Positions 17,588-26,642 of a stretch of DNA of 64,000 nt are shown here, one piece after another. How positions within the stretch are numbered: position 1 is the stretch's first letter; the number at the start of each line of letters is the position of its first letter. A program made the translations under genes and the position numbers. The notes beneath the pieces were generated by a model, which saw nothing but the letters and a program-made list of their open reading frames with translations, had not been told where the DNA came from and ran no database searches. Origin of the DNA: JACKIC01 sp964392305 (GTDB taxonomy: Bacteria; Planctomycetota; UBA1135; UBA2386); assembly GCA_964392305.1 (NCBI GenBank), contig CAYMPV010000011.1:93328-157327 (forward strand), read 5' to 3'.

Positions 17588-18931
17588 TCACAACACCAGC
17601 GCGTTCTTGCACCCGGCCGGCAACGCCCGCAGACACAGTTCCTGCAGCTGGCGCCGCACGTGTTTGTCCTCGACCGAAGTGAACACGTAGAGCTTCCACA
17701 ACCGCGGATAACTCTCGGCGAGGTCACGCAACCGCGGAATGTCCGCGGCGAACGCGTCCAACGGCAACGTGCGATCGCCGTCACCGGGGAAGCGCACCAG
17801 CGTCTTCGCCTCCTTGAGCTGCATGCGCCGCTTGGGGCAGTAGAGGATCACGTCGTGAACCTCGCCGGTCAGCGCCTTGGCCTCGGCCTCACGCGCCGCT
17901 TCCCACGCAAAGCGCGGTTCGGGTCTGCCCGGCGTGAAGAACGTGTCGAGCAGTTCCTGCTGCACATCCTTGTTGCTGTAGTAGGGCAGCACCAGCACGC
18001 GTTTGGGCAGGGACCTGCGCCGGTACCGCGCGACGAACCGATGCAGGCGTTCGGTCGCCGCGGCGTCGCCGAGGTCGAGCCCGTCGAGATGCACGAGCAG
18101 CGACTCGTCGGTCATGTGCTGCAGGGCCTCGGCGGTCAGCGCCCCGGCGCGCAGCGCCAGTTCGACCATGCGCGACAGCAGCGCGCCCGCGGCGACCTTG
18201 GCGTGGTGGTAGTAGACGCGTTCGCTGAAGTGGTAGCGGCACTCCAGCACGCGCAGCAATTCGCTGACGATGTCCTCGCGCAGCATGCCGTTCTTCTCGC
18301 AGTCGACGAACAGACGCAACGTGCTGCGGTCGACGCGGAAGTAGTCGAGCACGCGGCGGTCGTAGCGCAGCTCGAGGCCCGTGAACAACGCATCGCGACG
18401 CAGGTAGTCGAGCAGGTCGGCGTCGATGGTGTCGCTGACCACCTGGCGCCAGAACGGCGGCACCGCGCGACCGGTACCGGTGAGGATCGACAACACGTCG
18501 TCGCGCATTTCCTGTCGATCGAGCTCGCGACCGAGTTCGGTGTCACCGAGCACCGCCGCGAAGCGTTCCGGCTCGTCGTGGCGCGGCAGCAGCCCGGTCT
18601 GGTCCTCGATGTTGTGCCCGTACGGAATGTGCGTGACGTCGTGCAGCAGGGCTGCGACGCGCAGCACGCGTCGTTCCGCATCCGTGACCTGGTGGCAACG
18701 CGCCGGGTCGCGCGCCGCGTTGCGGTTGCAGGCGTCGAGCAGCTTGTCGCACAAGAACAGCGTGCCGATCGAGTGCTCGAAGCGCGTGTGCACGGCGCCC
18801 GGATAGACGACGCTGGCGCTGCCGAGCTGCTTGATGCCGCGCAGCCGCTGGAACTCGGCGGTGTCGACGAGGCGCAGCTCGTGGGGGTGCAGCTCGATGT
18901 CGCCGTGGACCGGATCGCGAAGGATGCTCAC
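17588..18931 (-). CDS. HD-domain phosphohydrolase, dGTPase/SAMHD1-like (COG1078 type)
   Basis: 447 residues. The N-terminus VSILRDPVHGDIEL and QRLRGIKQLG, then TRFEHSIGT, are typical of the COG1078 dGTPase-like HD proteins. The metal-binding HD pair is His97-Asp98 in LLHDVTHIPYGH, with a further Asp in the DTIDADLLDYLRRD segment. The reaction is likely hydrolysis of a nucleotide triphosphate or another phosphoester; the substrate is unknown. The C-terminal third is less conserved. The frame is open upstream to 19129, but the GTG at 18931 gives the family N-terminus. A strong hairpin with a T-rich tail lies 37 bases upstream of the start (see the terminator entry), so read-through from the next gene upstream is probably limited. 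Confidence 0.85.
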   Translation of the reverse strand: MSILRDPVHGDIELHPHELRLVDTAEFQRLRGIKQLGSASVVYPGAVHTRFEHSIGTLFLCDKLLDACNRNAARDPARCHQVTDAERRVLRVAALLHDVTHIPYGHNIEDQTGLLPRHDEPERFAAVLGDTELGRELDRQEMRDDVLSILTGTGRAVPPFWRQVVSDTIDADLLDYLRRDALFTGLELRYDRRVLDYFRVDRSTLRLFVDCEKNGMLREDIVSELLRVLECRYHFSERVYYHHAKVAAGALLSRMVELALRAGALTAEALQHMTDESLLVHLDGLDLGDAAATERLHRFVARYRRRSLPKRVLVLPYYSNKDVQQELLDTFFTPGRPEPRFAWEAAREAEAKALTGEVHDVILYCPKRRMQLKEAKTLVRFPGDGDRTLPLDAFAADIPRLRDLAESYPRLWKLYVFTSVEDKHVRRQLQELCLRALPAGCKNALVL

Positions 18932-18967
18932 GCGGTCGCGACCGTAGCACGGGCGACGCGACGGCAG

Positions 18968-19006
18968 AAAGAAAAGCGGGGGCCGGACCGACGAGGTCCA
19001 GCCCCC
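18968..19006 (-). terminator. Hairpin terminator or attenuator upstream of the HD gene
   Basis: On the minus strand GGGGGC, one mismatch, GGACC, a TCGTC loop, GGTCC, mismatch, GCCCCC form an 11-pair hairpin followed by GCTTTTCTTT. It sits 190 bases after the stop of the carboxypeptidase-regulatory-like gene and 37 bases before the HD gene. It could terminate the former or attenuate the latter. A 37-codon open frame (MARTSCGF...) starts just before it and overlaps the HD gene start. Confidence 0.7.
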
Positions 19007-19195
19007 CACCACACAACGAAGCCACACGAGGTACGAGCCATGTTCACACAGGGCTCGACGACGAAGATTACCCCACGATCCGGCGGCAGGCGGAGGCAGG
19101 CGTTCGGCGAACAGCGACGCTGCCGCCAACCCGCGGCGGCATGGTGAGCAGCGACGATCCCGCCGCGAGACGACCCGCGCCGCGGGTTCGCCGGC

Positions 19196-20725
19196 TCATT
19201 CGGGCGACGGCGCCCGCAGCTCGATCGGCCCGGTCGCATCGACGTGTTCGCGTCGTTCGTGCCCCTTGGCGACGCCATCGACGAAGGTCTGCAGGTCGAA
19301 CGTGAAGCGACCCGCGTGCGGCAACGACACGCGCCATGGGATGTCCGCGACCAGCGGCTGCTGCAGGCCACCGCCGAGGTTGGTGGCGCCGATCCAGACG
19401 CTGCCGGCACGCGGCGGCACCAGCACGAACTCGACCGGACCACCGACCCAACGCGGCAACACCACCGGGTCGGCCGGGTCGGTTGGCACGATGACGCGAC
19501 CCGCGTGCCCCGGTGCCTCGACGCGCCACCACGCGGCCGCATCGCCGATCACGAACGCGCCTTCGCGGTCGCCGAACGCCGCCAACAGCCCGGGCGCCTC
19601 GACCTGTGCGGGCAACAACCGGCGCGCTGGACCAGTCGGCAGGCGCTGGGGATCGTCACAGCCGAACACCCGCGCCCCGGCGACCGGAACGCCGCGCGCA
19701 TCGACGACCCGCCCGGACCGCGGCGCGACGTAGGACATCGGCAGCGCGAGGTTCTCGGCCCGGTCGCGCAGACGCACGGCGCGCGGCGCCGTGATCGGCG
19801 CCAGCGGGTGCACGACGACGACGCCGACCTCGCAGTCGCGCGGCAGATCGTCGATGACGGCGAGGCCGTTGCCGTCGACCGGCCAACCGCCGGCGATCGT
19901 CTGCGCGAAGAACGGGTACGAACTGAGCTCGCTCGACACCGTCGCCAACGGCACGACGAACACGCGCGCCTGGGTCCCGGGCTGGCCGATGCCGACGAGC
20001 TGCACCCGCAGAGGTGTTGACGGCACCAGCACGATCTTGCGTTCGAGTCCCGCGAGCGTCATTTCGACGAACTCGGCGACCGCCGCGAACCCGGTTGCAT
20101 GCACGACGATCGGCACGCCGTCGCCGGTCGCCGTGGTGGCCGCGAAGTGGCCTTCGGTGTCGCTGACGACCTCGACGGGCAGCCCGGCGGCATCGTGTTC
20201 ACCGAGCCACAGGCGCGCGCCAGCGATCGGCTTGCCATCGGCGGTGACGACGGTGCCGGTGACCGGCGCCGGCAGCCCGACGAGGTGTGCTTGCGCCTGG
20301 GCTGGGTCGAACGCAGCGCGCCGCACCAGCCGCGCCCCGTCTTCGGTGGTGATGGCGACGAGGCTGAAGCCGCGGCCGTCATCTCCGCGCAACTGCGCGC
20401 CGACGCCCGCGAGCAAGGTGGTGGGCAGGCTCTGCCGTGCACCTGGTCGTTGCGCCACGACCGGCGCCGTGACCGGATGCAGGAACTGTTCTTCGCTGGT
20501 CACCGTGACCATCACGCGCAGACCGACATCGGGATCTTGGCCCGCCGGCGCGACGCCGGGCGGCGGCTCGCCAACCGTGTCGACGCCGGTCGTCGGCGTA
20601 CCGTCGGCGGCAACAGTCGGCGTCACCGGCAGGTCCGGGTCACCGCGCAGCCCGAACGCGGCGTAGCCGATGGCCGCGACCAGCGTCGCCAGCAGCGCCA
20701 CCATCATCGAGGTCCTTCGTTGCAT
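19196..20725 (-). CDS. Membrane-anchored protein with carboxypeptidase-regulatory-like modules
   Basis: 509 residues. A short basic N-terminus (MQRRTS) leads into one membrane helix (about 8-25), then a Pro/Thr/Gly-rich linker, then an exported part. It contains beta-sandwich modules such as VTGTVVTADGKPIAGARL and RSGRVVDARGVPVAGARVF, plus less regular stretches. There is no enzyme motif. A second start (ATG at 20758) would add 11 residues; the later ATG leaves a 62-base gap to the divergent glycosyltransferase gene, enough for a promoter. The same module type occurs at 14.4 kb and in the sigma factor fusion at 48 kb. Confidence 0.68.
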   Translation of the reverse strand: MQRRTSMMVALLATLVAAIGYAAFGLRGDPDLPVTPTVAADGTPTTGVDTVGEPPPGVAPAGQDPDVGLRVMVTVTSEEQFLHPVTAPVVAQRPGARQSLPTTLLAGVGAQLRGDDGRGFSLVAITTEDGARLVRRAAFDPAQAQAHLVGLPAPVTGTVVTADGKPIAGARLWLGEHDAAGLPVEVVSDTEGHFAATTATGDGVPIVVHATGFAAVAEFVEMTLAGLERKIVLVPSTPLRVQLVGIGQPGTQARVFVVPLATVSSELSSYPFFAQTIAGGWPVDGNGLAVIDDLPRDCEVGVVVVHPLAPITAPRAVRLRDRAENLALPMSYVAPRSGRVVDARGVPVAGARVFGCDDPQRLPTGPARRLLPAQVEAPGLLAAFGDREGAFVIGDAAAWWRVEAPGHAGRVIVPTDPADPVVLPRWVGGPVEFVLVPPRAGSVWIGATNLGGGLQQPLVADIPWRVSLPHAGRFTFDLQTFVDGVAKGHERREHVDATGPIELRAPSPE

Positions 20726-20787
20726 GCCGTTCGGTGCCAGGAGGATACCTTCACGCATGTCCAAGTGCCGCCAACACCTGGTGACCC

Positions 20788-21864
20788 GTGACCCTGCCGA
20801 TCGCCATCGACTACCGCCCCGCTCTGCTGTCGCCGGCAGGCATCGGCCGCGCCACACGCGAACTGGCCAACGCCCTGGCCGCGCGCGACGACCTGCAGGT
20901 CCACCTGTTCGGGCACTGCCTGGCGCCGGCGCGGGTCACCTCGACACCGCCCGCGAACGCGTTCCTGCACCGCCTGCCGATCCCCGGCCGCTGCCTGCCG
21001 CGCCTGGCGCGCCTGGGCTGGCCGGCCGAACGACTGGCCGGCAAGGCGCGCGTGTTCCACTGGACCGACTACGTGTTCCCGCCGATCGGCGCCGCGAGCA
21101 AGGTGCTCACCGTGCACGACCTGGCGTTCGTGCGTGAGCCGAGCTGGCACGGCGACGACGCGGCGAGCCTGTGCGAACGCACGCGCGTCGCGATCGCCGC
21201 CGCCGACGTCGTGATCGTGCCGTCGCACGCGACCGCCGCCGACGTCACCGCATTCGCACCACACGCGACCGTGCGCGTGGTGCCGTTCGGCGCCGATCAC
21301 GTGCGCGCAACCGGGCGGGCACGACCGCAGGTTGAACCATACGCACTGTGCGTCGGCACGATCGAGCCGCGCAAGAACCACCTGCGCCTGTTGGCTGCGT
21401 GGCGACGTCTGCCGCTGCCGCGGCCGCGCCTGGTGGTGATCGGCCGCGTCGGCTGGGCCTGCGACGAAGCCGTCGCCGCGCTGCGCGCTGCTTCACGTGA
21501 AGGTTGGCTGTCGTGGCTGCAGGACGCCGACGATGTGGCGCTGCAGACCTGGATGCAACACGCGCAACTGCTCGTCTACCCATCGCTGTGGGAAGGCTTC
21601 GGCTTTCCGCCGCTCGAAGCGATGCAACTCGGCGTGCCGGTCGTGGCCAACCGCTGCGCGCCACTCGAAGAACTGCTCGGTGACGCCGGCCTGCTCGTCG
21701 ACGCCACGGACGAGGCGCAGTTCGTCGATGGCCTGCAGCGCGCGCTCGGCGACGCGGCGCAACGCACGCAGCTGATCCGGGCCGGCCGCGAACGCGCCGC
21801 GACGCGACGCTGGGTCGATTGCGCCGCGGCCCACGCCGCGATCTACCACGAGGTTGCCCGATGA
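20788..21864 (+). CDS. Glycosyltransferase family 4-like, first of three
   Basis: 358 residues with a GT-B fold. The N-terminal domain opens with AIDYRPALLSPAGIGRATREL, typical of GT4 enzymes that bind the acceptor. The C-terminal donor-binding domain shows GTIEPRKNHLRLLAAWRRL and the E-x7-E motif in EGFGFPPLEAMQLGVPVV. It should transfer a sugar from an NDP-sugar to a glycan at the inner membrane face; the sugar is unknown. The start is a GTG. Its stop overlaps the ATG of the next glycosyltransferase (ATGA). No polymerase, flippase or nucleotide-sugar gene is adjacent. Confidence 0.87.
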   Translation: MTLPIAIDYRPALLSPAGIGRATRELANALAARDDLQVHLFGHCLAPARVTSTPPANAFLHRLPIPGRCLPRLARLGWPAERLAGKARVFHWTDYVFPPIGAASKVLTVHDLAFVREPSWHGDDAASLCERTRVAIAAADVVIVPSHATAADVTAFAPHATVRVVPFGADHVRATGRARPQVEPYALCVGTIEPRKNHLRLLAAWRRLPLPRPRLVVIGRVGWACDEAVAALRAASREGWLSWLQDADDVALQTWMQHAQLLVYPSLWEGFGFPPLEAMQLGVPVVANRCAPLEELLGDAGLLVDATDEAQFVDGLQRALGDAAQRTQLIRAGRERAATRRWVDCAAAHAAIYHEVAR

Positions 21865-22892
21865 AGGTCGTGTTCGACGGCGCCTGCCTGCGCGATCAGC
21901 CGATCACCGGCGTCGGCCGCGCCTTCCTGAACGGCGTCGTCGCCTACGCCAAGGCCCGCGGCGCCTGCACGCTGCTGGTGCCACAGGGCACCACCGCTCC
22001 GGCGCTGCCCGGCGTCGAGCACACCGTGCAGTTGGTCACGGCGCCGCGCGGCGCGTTCCGCCGCCAGCTGCTGCTGCCGCGCTTGCTGCGCCGGCTGCAG
22101 GCCGATGTGCTGCACAGCTCGGTGGCGTCGGTGCCGCTGCGGGCGCCGTGCCCGACGATCGCGACCGCCCACGACCTGCCGTGGCTGCACCCCGAGCTCG
22201 GCGAAACGACATCGGCGCGAGCGCGCCTCGCCAGCCGCCGCGCCCTGGCCGGCGCCGACGCGGTGATCGCGCCGTCGATGTTCACCGCCGACGACGTGCG
22301 CCGCTGCCCCGGGGTCGACATGCGGCACGTGCACGTGATCCCGCACGGCACCAGCCTCGGCGCCGAGCCCGACGCCCGGGCCGTGGCCGCGCGGTGCGGG
22401 CCGCTGCTCGTGCTCGGTGACGACCGGCCGCGCAAGAACCGTGAACGCGTGCGCGCGGCCCATGCGTTGGCCAAGGCGAACTGTCCCGACCTGCCACCGC
22501 TGCGCTTCGCCGGTCCTCCCGACGACTACGTCGACGAAGCCACCAAGCTCGAACTGCTGCGCGATTGCCGCGCCGTGGTGCAGTGCTCGTTGTTCGAGGG
22601 CTTCGGCATGCCGGTGCTCGAGGCGCTCGCCCAGGGCGCGCCGCTGGTTTGCAGCGACATCCCGCCGCACCGCGAGATCGCCCGTTCCCAGGCCCTGTTC
22701 GTCGACCCGCGCTCGGTCGGCTCGATCCAGGCGGCGCTGGTCGCGATCCATCGCGACGCGACCATGCGCAGCAGACTCGCGGCCGGCGGCTGGCTGCTGG
22801 CGCGCGCGTTCGCGCCGGCGGTCACGGCGGAACGCTGGTTCGCACTGCATCAGGAAGTGCATCGCCGCCGCGGCGAGGCGTTGCGCCGATGA
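21861..22892 (+). CDS. Glycosyltransferase family 4-like, second of three
   Basis: 343 residues with a GT-B fold. The N-terminus FDGACLRDQPITGVGRAFLNG is typical, AHDLPWLHPE lies near residue 110, and the C-terminal domain has GDDRPRKNRERVRAAHALA and EGFGMPVLEALAQGAPLV with the E-x7-E motif. The longer open frame upstream is ignored because the ATG at 21861 overlaps the preceding stop. It is coupled in turn to the third enzyme by another ATGA. The three enzymes probably build successive linkages of one surface glycan. Confidence 0.85.
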   Translation: MKVVFDGACLRDQPITGVGRAFLNGVVAYAKARGACTLLVPQGTTAPALPGVEHTVQLVTAPRGAFRRQLLLPRLLRRLQADVLHSSVASVPLRAPCPTIATAHDLPWLHPELGETTSARARLASRRALAGADAVIAPSMFTADDVRRCPGVDMRHVHVIPHGTSLGAEPDARAVAARCGPLLVLGDDRPRKNRERVRAAHALAKANCPDLPPLRFAGPPDDYVDEATKLELLRDCRAVVQCSLFEGFGMPVLEALAQGAPLVCSDIPPHREIARSQALFVDPRSVGSIQAALVAIHRDATMRSRLAAGGWLLARAFAPAVTAERWFALHQEVHRRRGEALRR

Positions 22893-23953
22893 CGCTTCAC
22901 GTCGCGGTTTCGGGCTGGCTGCTCGGCACACCTTCGGGCGCCAACCGCCGCCTGCAGGCTTTGCTGCACCACATCGCACCGTTGCTCGTCGGCGACGAAC
23001 GCATCACCGTGCTGCACCGCGCCGACGTGCCGCCGTTCGCGACGTTGCCGCAGGTCTCGTGGTGCGCCGTGTCGATCGCCGCGACGCCGACGCTGCGGCG
23101 CATCTGGTGCGAACGCCGCCTGCTGCCCGGCATCGTGCAGCAAGTCGGTGCGAACGTGCTCGACCACGGCTTCCTGCCGCTGCCGCGGCTGCGTGTCCCG
23201 GTGGTGCTGACGGTGCATGACCTGCGCGCCGCCGAGGGTCTGACGCGCTGGCCGCGCTGGCTGGCGCGGCGCACCGTGCGCGACAGCGCCGCGCGCGCCG
23301 CGGCGGTCGTGGTGCCGAGCGACTTCACCCGCCGCGCGCTGCGTGCGTTCGCGCCGGCCGCGGCACCGATCGTGATCCACAACGGCGTCGCGCTGCCGCC
23401 CGTCGCGGCGACACCGACGACGCGGCCCGGGCATCTGCTGCACGTCGGCCACCTCGAGCCGCGCAAGAACCTCGAGGTGATCGTGCGCGCCCTGGCGCTG
23501 CTGCCTGCGGCGGAACGCCCCGAATTGCGCCTCGTCGGCCGCGACGCCGGCAGCCTCGGCGCGTTGCGCACCCTCGCGCTCGCGCTCGGCGTCGAGGACC
23601 GGCTCCGCCACTGCGGCCAGCTCGACGACCAGGCGCTCGCGGTGCAGTTCGCCGACGCCCGCGCCGTGGTGGTGCCGTCGCGCTACGAGGGTTTCGGCCT
23701 GCCCGCGCTCGAAGGGCTCGCCCACGACCGACCGGTGCTGGTGGCCGATGCGGGCGCGTTGCCCGAGGTCGTCGGTGCCGCGGGCACCGTGTTGCCGGCC
23801 GACGACGCCGCGGCGTGGTCACGCGCGATCGCCGCGACCGCCGACGCCACCTCGGACCCCGCGCGTCGTCTGCAGGCGGCTCGCCACGACTGGCCCTCGG
23901 CCGCTGCGCAACTGCTGCAGGTCTGGCGCCGCGTCGCTAACGCAGATAGGTGA
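22889..23953 (+). CDS. Glycosyltransferase family 4-like, third of three
   Basis: 354 residues with a GT-B fold. The N-terminal VSGWLLGTPSGANRRLQAL is followed by LTVHDLRAAEG, VPSDFTRRALRAF and HNGV, then the donor domain with HVGHLEPRKNLEVIVRALAL and EGFGLPALEGLAHDRPVLV. The ATG at 22889 overlaps the preceding stop. Its 3' end overlaps the convergent FHA gene by 17 bases. Order and coupling imply equal synthesis of the three transferases. The acceptor and sugar cannot be inferred. Confidence 0.86.
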   Translation: MTLHVAVSGWLLGTPSGANRRLQALLHHIAPLLVGDERITVLHRADVPPFATLPQVSWCAVSIAATPTLRRIWCERRLLPGIVQQVGANVLDHGFLPLPRLRVPVVLTVHDLRAAEGLTRWPRWLARRTVRDSAARAAAVVVPSDFTRRALRAFAPAAAPIVIHNGVALPPVAATPTTRPGHLLHVGHLEPRKNLEVIVRALALLPAAERPELRLVGRDAGSLGALRTLALALGVEDRLRHCGQLDDQALAVQFADARAVVVPSRYEGFGLPALEGLAHDRPVLVADAGALPEVVGAAGTVLPADDAAAWSRAIAATADATSDPARRLQAARHDWPSAAAQLLQVWRRVANADR

Positions 23954-24683
23954 TCAGCCCGTAGGCGACGCCGACGCCGAGCGCGAGCACCAGCGCATAC
24001 ACCAGCGCCTTCATGCCGCCGCCCATCTGCGCCAGGTCGTCGCCGAGCACGCCGCCGCGGTTGTCCTTCTTGTTGAACTGCAGGATGCGCGGCTGCTGCA
24101 CCATCTCGGTCGCCGCCGCGGGGGCCGGCCCCTTCTTGGCCGCGGGCGCCTCGCGCTTCTTGACCTCGACGATCTCGTCGGCGAACTCGACCACGCGGCT
24201 CGGCGGCGGGGCCGACGGTGCTGCAGCGCGCGGCGGGGCCGGCGTCGGTGCGGGAGTCGGTGCAGGTGGCGGCGGAGCTGCCGCTGGCGCCGCGCCGGCG
24301 AACAGGTCGTCGTCGCCGAACAATTCGTCGCTGTCGGTCGAAGCCGGGGGCGCGGCGGCCGGCGTTGCGGTCGGTGTTGCCGGGCCCGCGGCCGACGCCG
24401 TCGGCAGCGCGCCTTCGCAGTAGAACAACACGTGGCTGCCGATCTGCACCTCGTCGCCGGGCCGCAGCACGCGCCGCGTCACCGTCTTGCCGTTGAGCAG
24501 CGTGCCGTTGCTGCTGCCCAGGTCTTCGATCTCGACGACGCCGGCCTCGACGATCAGGCGCGCGTGCCGCCGCGACGCCTTGGTGTCGTCGAGCACGACG
24601 TCACAACCGGCGACGCGACCGATCACCAACTCGCCGCGCACCACGATCGTGCGCCCGTCCGCCATCATCAGGTAACCGCTCAA
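23937..24683 (-). CDS. FHA-domain protein with C-terminal membrane anchor
   Basis: 248 residues. The FHA domain spans about 1-90: the IGR segment, then SRRHARL and the LGSSNGTLLNG loop, the phosphothreonine-binding residues. A Pro/Ala-rich low-complexity linker (about 100-165) contains acidic DDDLF patches, followed by a Lys-rich stretch and one membrane helix at the very C-terminus (ALVYALVLALGVGVAYGLI). It is therefore tail-anchored with the FHA domain in the cytoplasm, a reader of Ser/Thr kinase signals. The TTG at 24683 is chosen because GGAG lies 7 bases upstream; the in-frame ATG at 24668 would cut into the domain and has no such site. Confidence 0.78.
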   Translation of the reverse strand: MSGYLMMADGRTIVVRGELVIGRVAGCDVVLDDTKASRRHARLIVEAGVVEIEDLGSSNGTLLNGKTVTRRVLRPGDEVQIGSHVLFYCEGALPTASAAGPATPTATPAAAPPASTDSDELFGDDDLFAGAAPAAAPPPPAPTPAPTPAPPRAAAPSAPPPSRVVEFADEIVEVKKREAPAAKKGPAPAAATEMVQQPRILQFNKKDNRGGVLGDDLAQMGGGMKALVYALVLALGVGVAYGLITYLR

Positions 24684-24756
24684 GGCATCGCTCCGCGTCG
24701 CTCTTTGTGCTGCTGCAGGGAGAACATGAAGCGGCGAAGGATAGCATCGCCGCGGC

Positions 24757-25614
24757 ATGGTCACCGCCATCTCGGTGCAGCAACTGTCGGTCTCGTTCCC
24801 AGGTCGCGGCTCCCGCGCCCGCGTCAGCGCGTTGACCGACGTCAGCTTGCAGCTGCCGAGCGGCCAGATCCTGGGTGTGCTCGGCCCCAACGGCTCGGGC
24901 AAGACCACCCTGCTGCGGGCACTCGCGGGCCTGCAGGCGCCCACCAGCGGCGAGGTCGTGGTGCTCGGCCAGCCGGCCACGGCCGCGGCACTGCGCCGGC
25001 GCGTCGCGTTCCAGCCCGAGGGGGCGCTGCCGCTCGGTGTGCTGTCGGCACCGGAGATGCTCGCCTACTTCGGCGCGCAGTTGGGCCTGGCCAACGACGA
25101 CTCCGATCGGCGCGCGGCGCGGCTGCTGCAGAGCCTGGATCTCGAACACGCCGGCAACCGCCGCGCCTCGACCTTCAGCACCGGCATGTGCAAGCGGCTG
25201 GCCCTGGCGATGGCGCTGCTCGCCGATCCCGAGGTGCTGCTGCTCGACGAACCGACCTCCGGCCTGGACCCGTTCGGCAGCGAGGCGGTGATGACGATCC
25301 TGCGCGAACGCGCCGCCGCCGGCACCACCATCGTGCTGGCTTCGCACCACCTGCTCGAGGTCGAGGAGATCTGCGATCAGGTGCTGATCCTGCAAGGCGG
25401 TCGCCGCCGCGCGTTGGGTTCGCTCGACGAACTGCTGGCCACCGGGGAACGTGCCGTGGTGGTGCGCGGCGCCGACGACGCCGGCGTGGCGCGGCTCGCC
25501 GAAGCGGCTCGCGCGCTGGGCATCGAAGTGGCGCGCACCGAGCCAGCGCGGCGCAACCTGTTCGCGCTGTTCCGACAACTCGCGCGCAACGGGAACGGGA
25601 GCCCCGAGCGGTGA
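24757..25614 (+). CDS. ABC transporter ATP-binding protein
   Basis: 285 residues. The nucleotide-binding domain has Walker A GPNGSGKTT (about residue 45), a Q-loop, the signature FSTGMCKRLALAMAL (a variant of LSGGQ), Walker B LLLDEPTSGLDP and the switch His in ASHHLLEVEE. The subtype is the ABC-2/CcmA-like exporter group. About 60 C-terminal residues follow the core and may regulate it. The start is the ATG at 24757, and its stop overlaps the GTG of the membrane partner. The substrate is unknown. Confidence 0.88.
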   Translation: MVTAISVQQLSVSFPGRGSRARVSALTDVSLQLPSGQILGVLGPNGSGKTTLLRALAGLQAPTSGEVVVLGQPATAAALRRRVAFQPEGALPLGVLSAPEMLAYFGAQLGLANDDSDRRAARLLQSLDLEHAGNRRASTFSTGMCKRLALAMALLADPEVLLLDEPTSGLDPFGSEAVMTILRERAAAGTTIVLASHHLLEVEEICDQVLILQGGRRRALGSLDELLATGERAVVVRGADDAGVARLAEAARALGIEVARTEPARRNLFALFRQLARNGNGSPER

Positions 25615-26642
25615 CCCGGGGCGCAGCGCGACACCCGGTGACGCTGGCGTTGTGGCGCTGCGTCGCCGTCGCCGGCTGGCCGACGCTGGCCGCTGCGGCA
25701 GTGGCGTTCTTGTTCGCGCGGCTCAGCGCACCGATGGTCGAGCCTGGCGCCGCGACGGCAACCCAGAGTCCGTGGCTGCTGCTGCCGTTGCTGACCGCGA
25801 CCGGTTGCTGCACCGGCGCGGCGATCCGCCTGTGGCCGCTGTTCGCGGCGCAACAACCCGGCGCCGATTGGTTGTGGCGCTGGCAACGCGGACCGCTGCG
25901 CGGCGTCGGCGCGGTGATCGCCGGCGCGCTGTTGGCGCAGTTCGCGTTGACGCTGCCGCTGACCACGGTGTTCGCGCTCGCGCTCGGCGCGCCGACCGAG
26001 GCCCGCGTCGTGCTGCGGCCGCGCCTGCCCGAACTGCCGGTGCTGCAGGCGCCCGGTCAGCGCCTGGTCGCGTCGCTGCCCGGCGACGTCGCCCTGAGTG
26101 AACTGCGGCTGCGGCCGCGCGCGGGTCTGCCGGGCAGCCCGTTCGCGGCCAGCGTGCTCGAACTGCGTCTCGACGGTGAACTGCAGGCAGGGGCGCTGCC
26201 CGGTTTCGAACAGGACCATCAGCTCGTCGTCGTGCCGCTGCCTTCCCGAGCCGTGGCCGAGTTCGAGTTGCGCCTGACCGCAGGCTCGGTGCCACTGTGG
26301 TTCGACGCGGGCAGCCTCGAGTGCATCGCCGCCGCACCGCGCTCGACGCTCGCCAACGGCGTGTCGACCGCGCTGCTGGCCTTGTTGCCGACGTTGTTGG
26401 CCCTGGCTCTGGCGGCGCTCGCCGGCGCGGCCTCGACGACACCGACCGTCGCGCTCGTCGCCGGCAGCTGCCTGTTCGTGACCACGATCGGCGCCATCGG
26501 CCCGTTGGACCCGGCGATCGACGCGCTGTTGCGCGGCCGCTGGATCGTGGGCTCGGGCACATTCGGCGCCGCCGTCCCCTTTCTTGCCGCGGCGTGCATG
26601 GCCATGATCGGCAGGATGTTGCTGCAAGGGCAAAGACGATGA
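25611..26642 (+). CDS. Membrane protein, probable permease of the adjacent ABC ATPase
   Basis: 343 residues with about six hydrophobic segments: three in the first 125 residues and three in the last 110. Between them is a ~120-residue hydrophilic, beta-rich exported region. It matches no permease family I can name. Its place directly after the ATPase (GTGA overlap) and before another coupled gene makes it the likely membrane subunit. The longer open frame upstream is shadow coding of the ATPase and is ignored. Confidence 0.65.
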   Translation: MTRGAARHPVTLALWRCVAVAGWPTLAAAAVAFLFARLSAPMVEPGAATATQSPWLLLPLLTATGCCTGAAIRLWPLFAAQQPGADWLWRWQRGPLRGVGAVIAGALLAQFALTLPLTTVFALALGAPTEARVVLRPRLPELPVLQAPGQRLVASLPGDVALSELRLRPRAGLPGSPFAASVLELRLDGELQAGALPGFEQDHQLVVVPLPSRAVAEFELRLTAGSVPLWFDAGSLECIAAAPRSTLANGVSTALLALLPTLLALALAALAGAASTTPTVALVAGSCLFVTTIGAIGPLDPAIDALLRGRWIVGSGTFGAAVPFLAAACMAMIGRMLLQGQRR

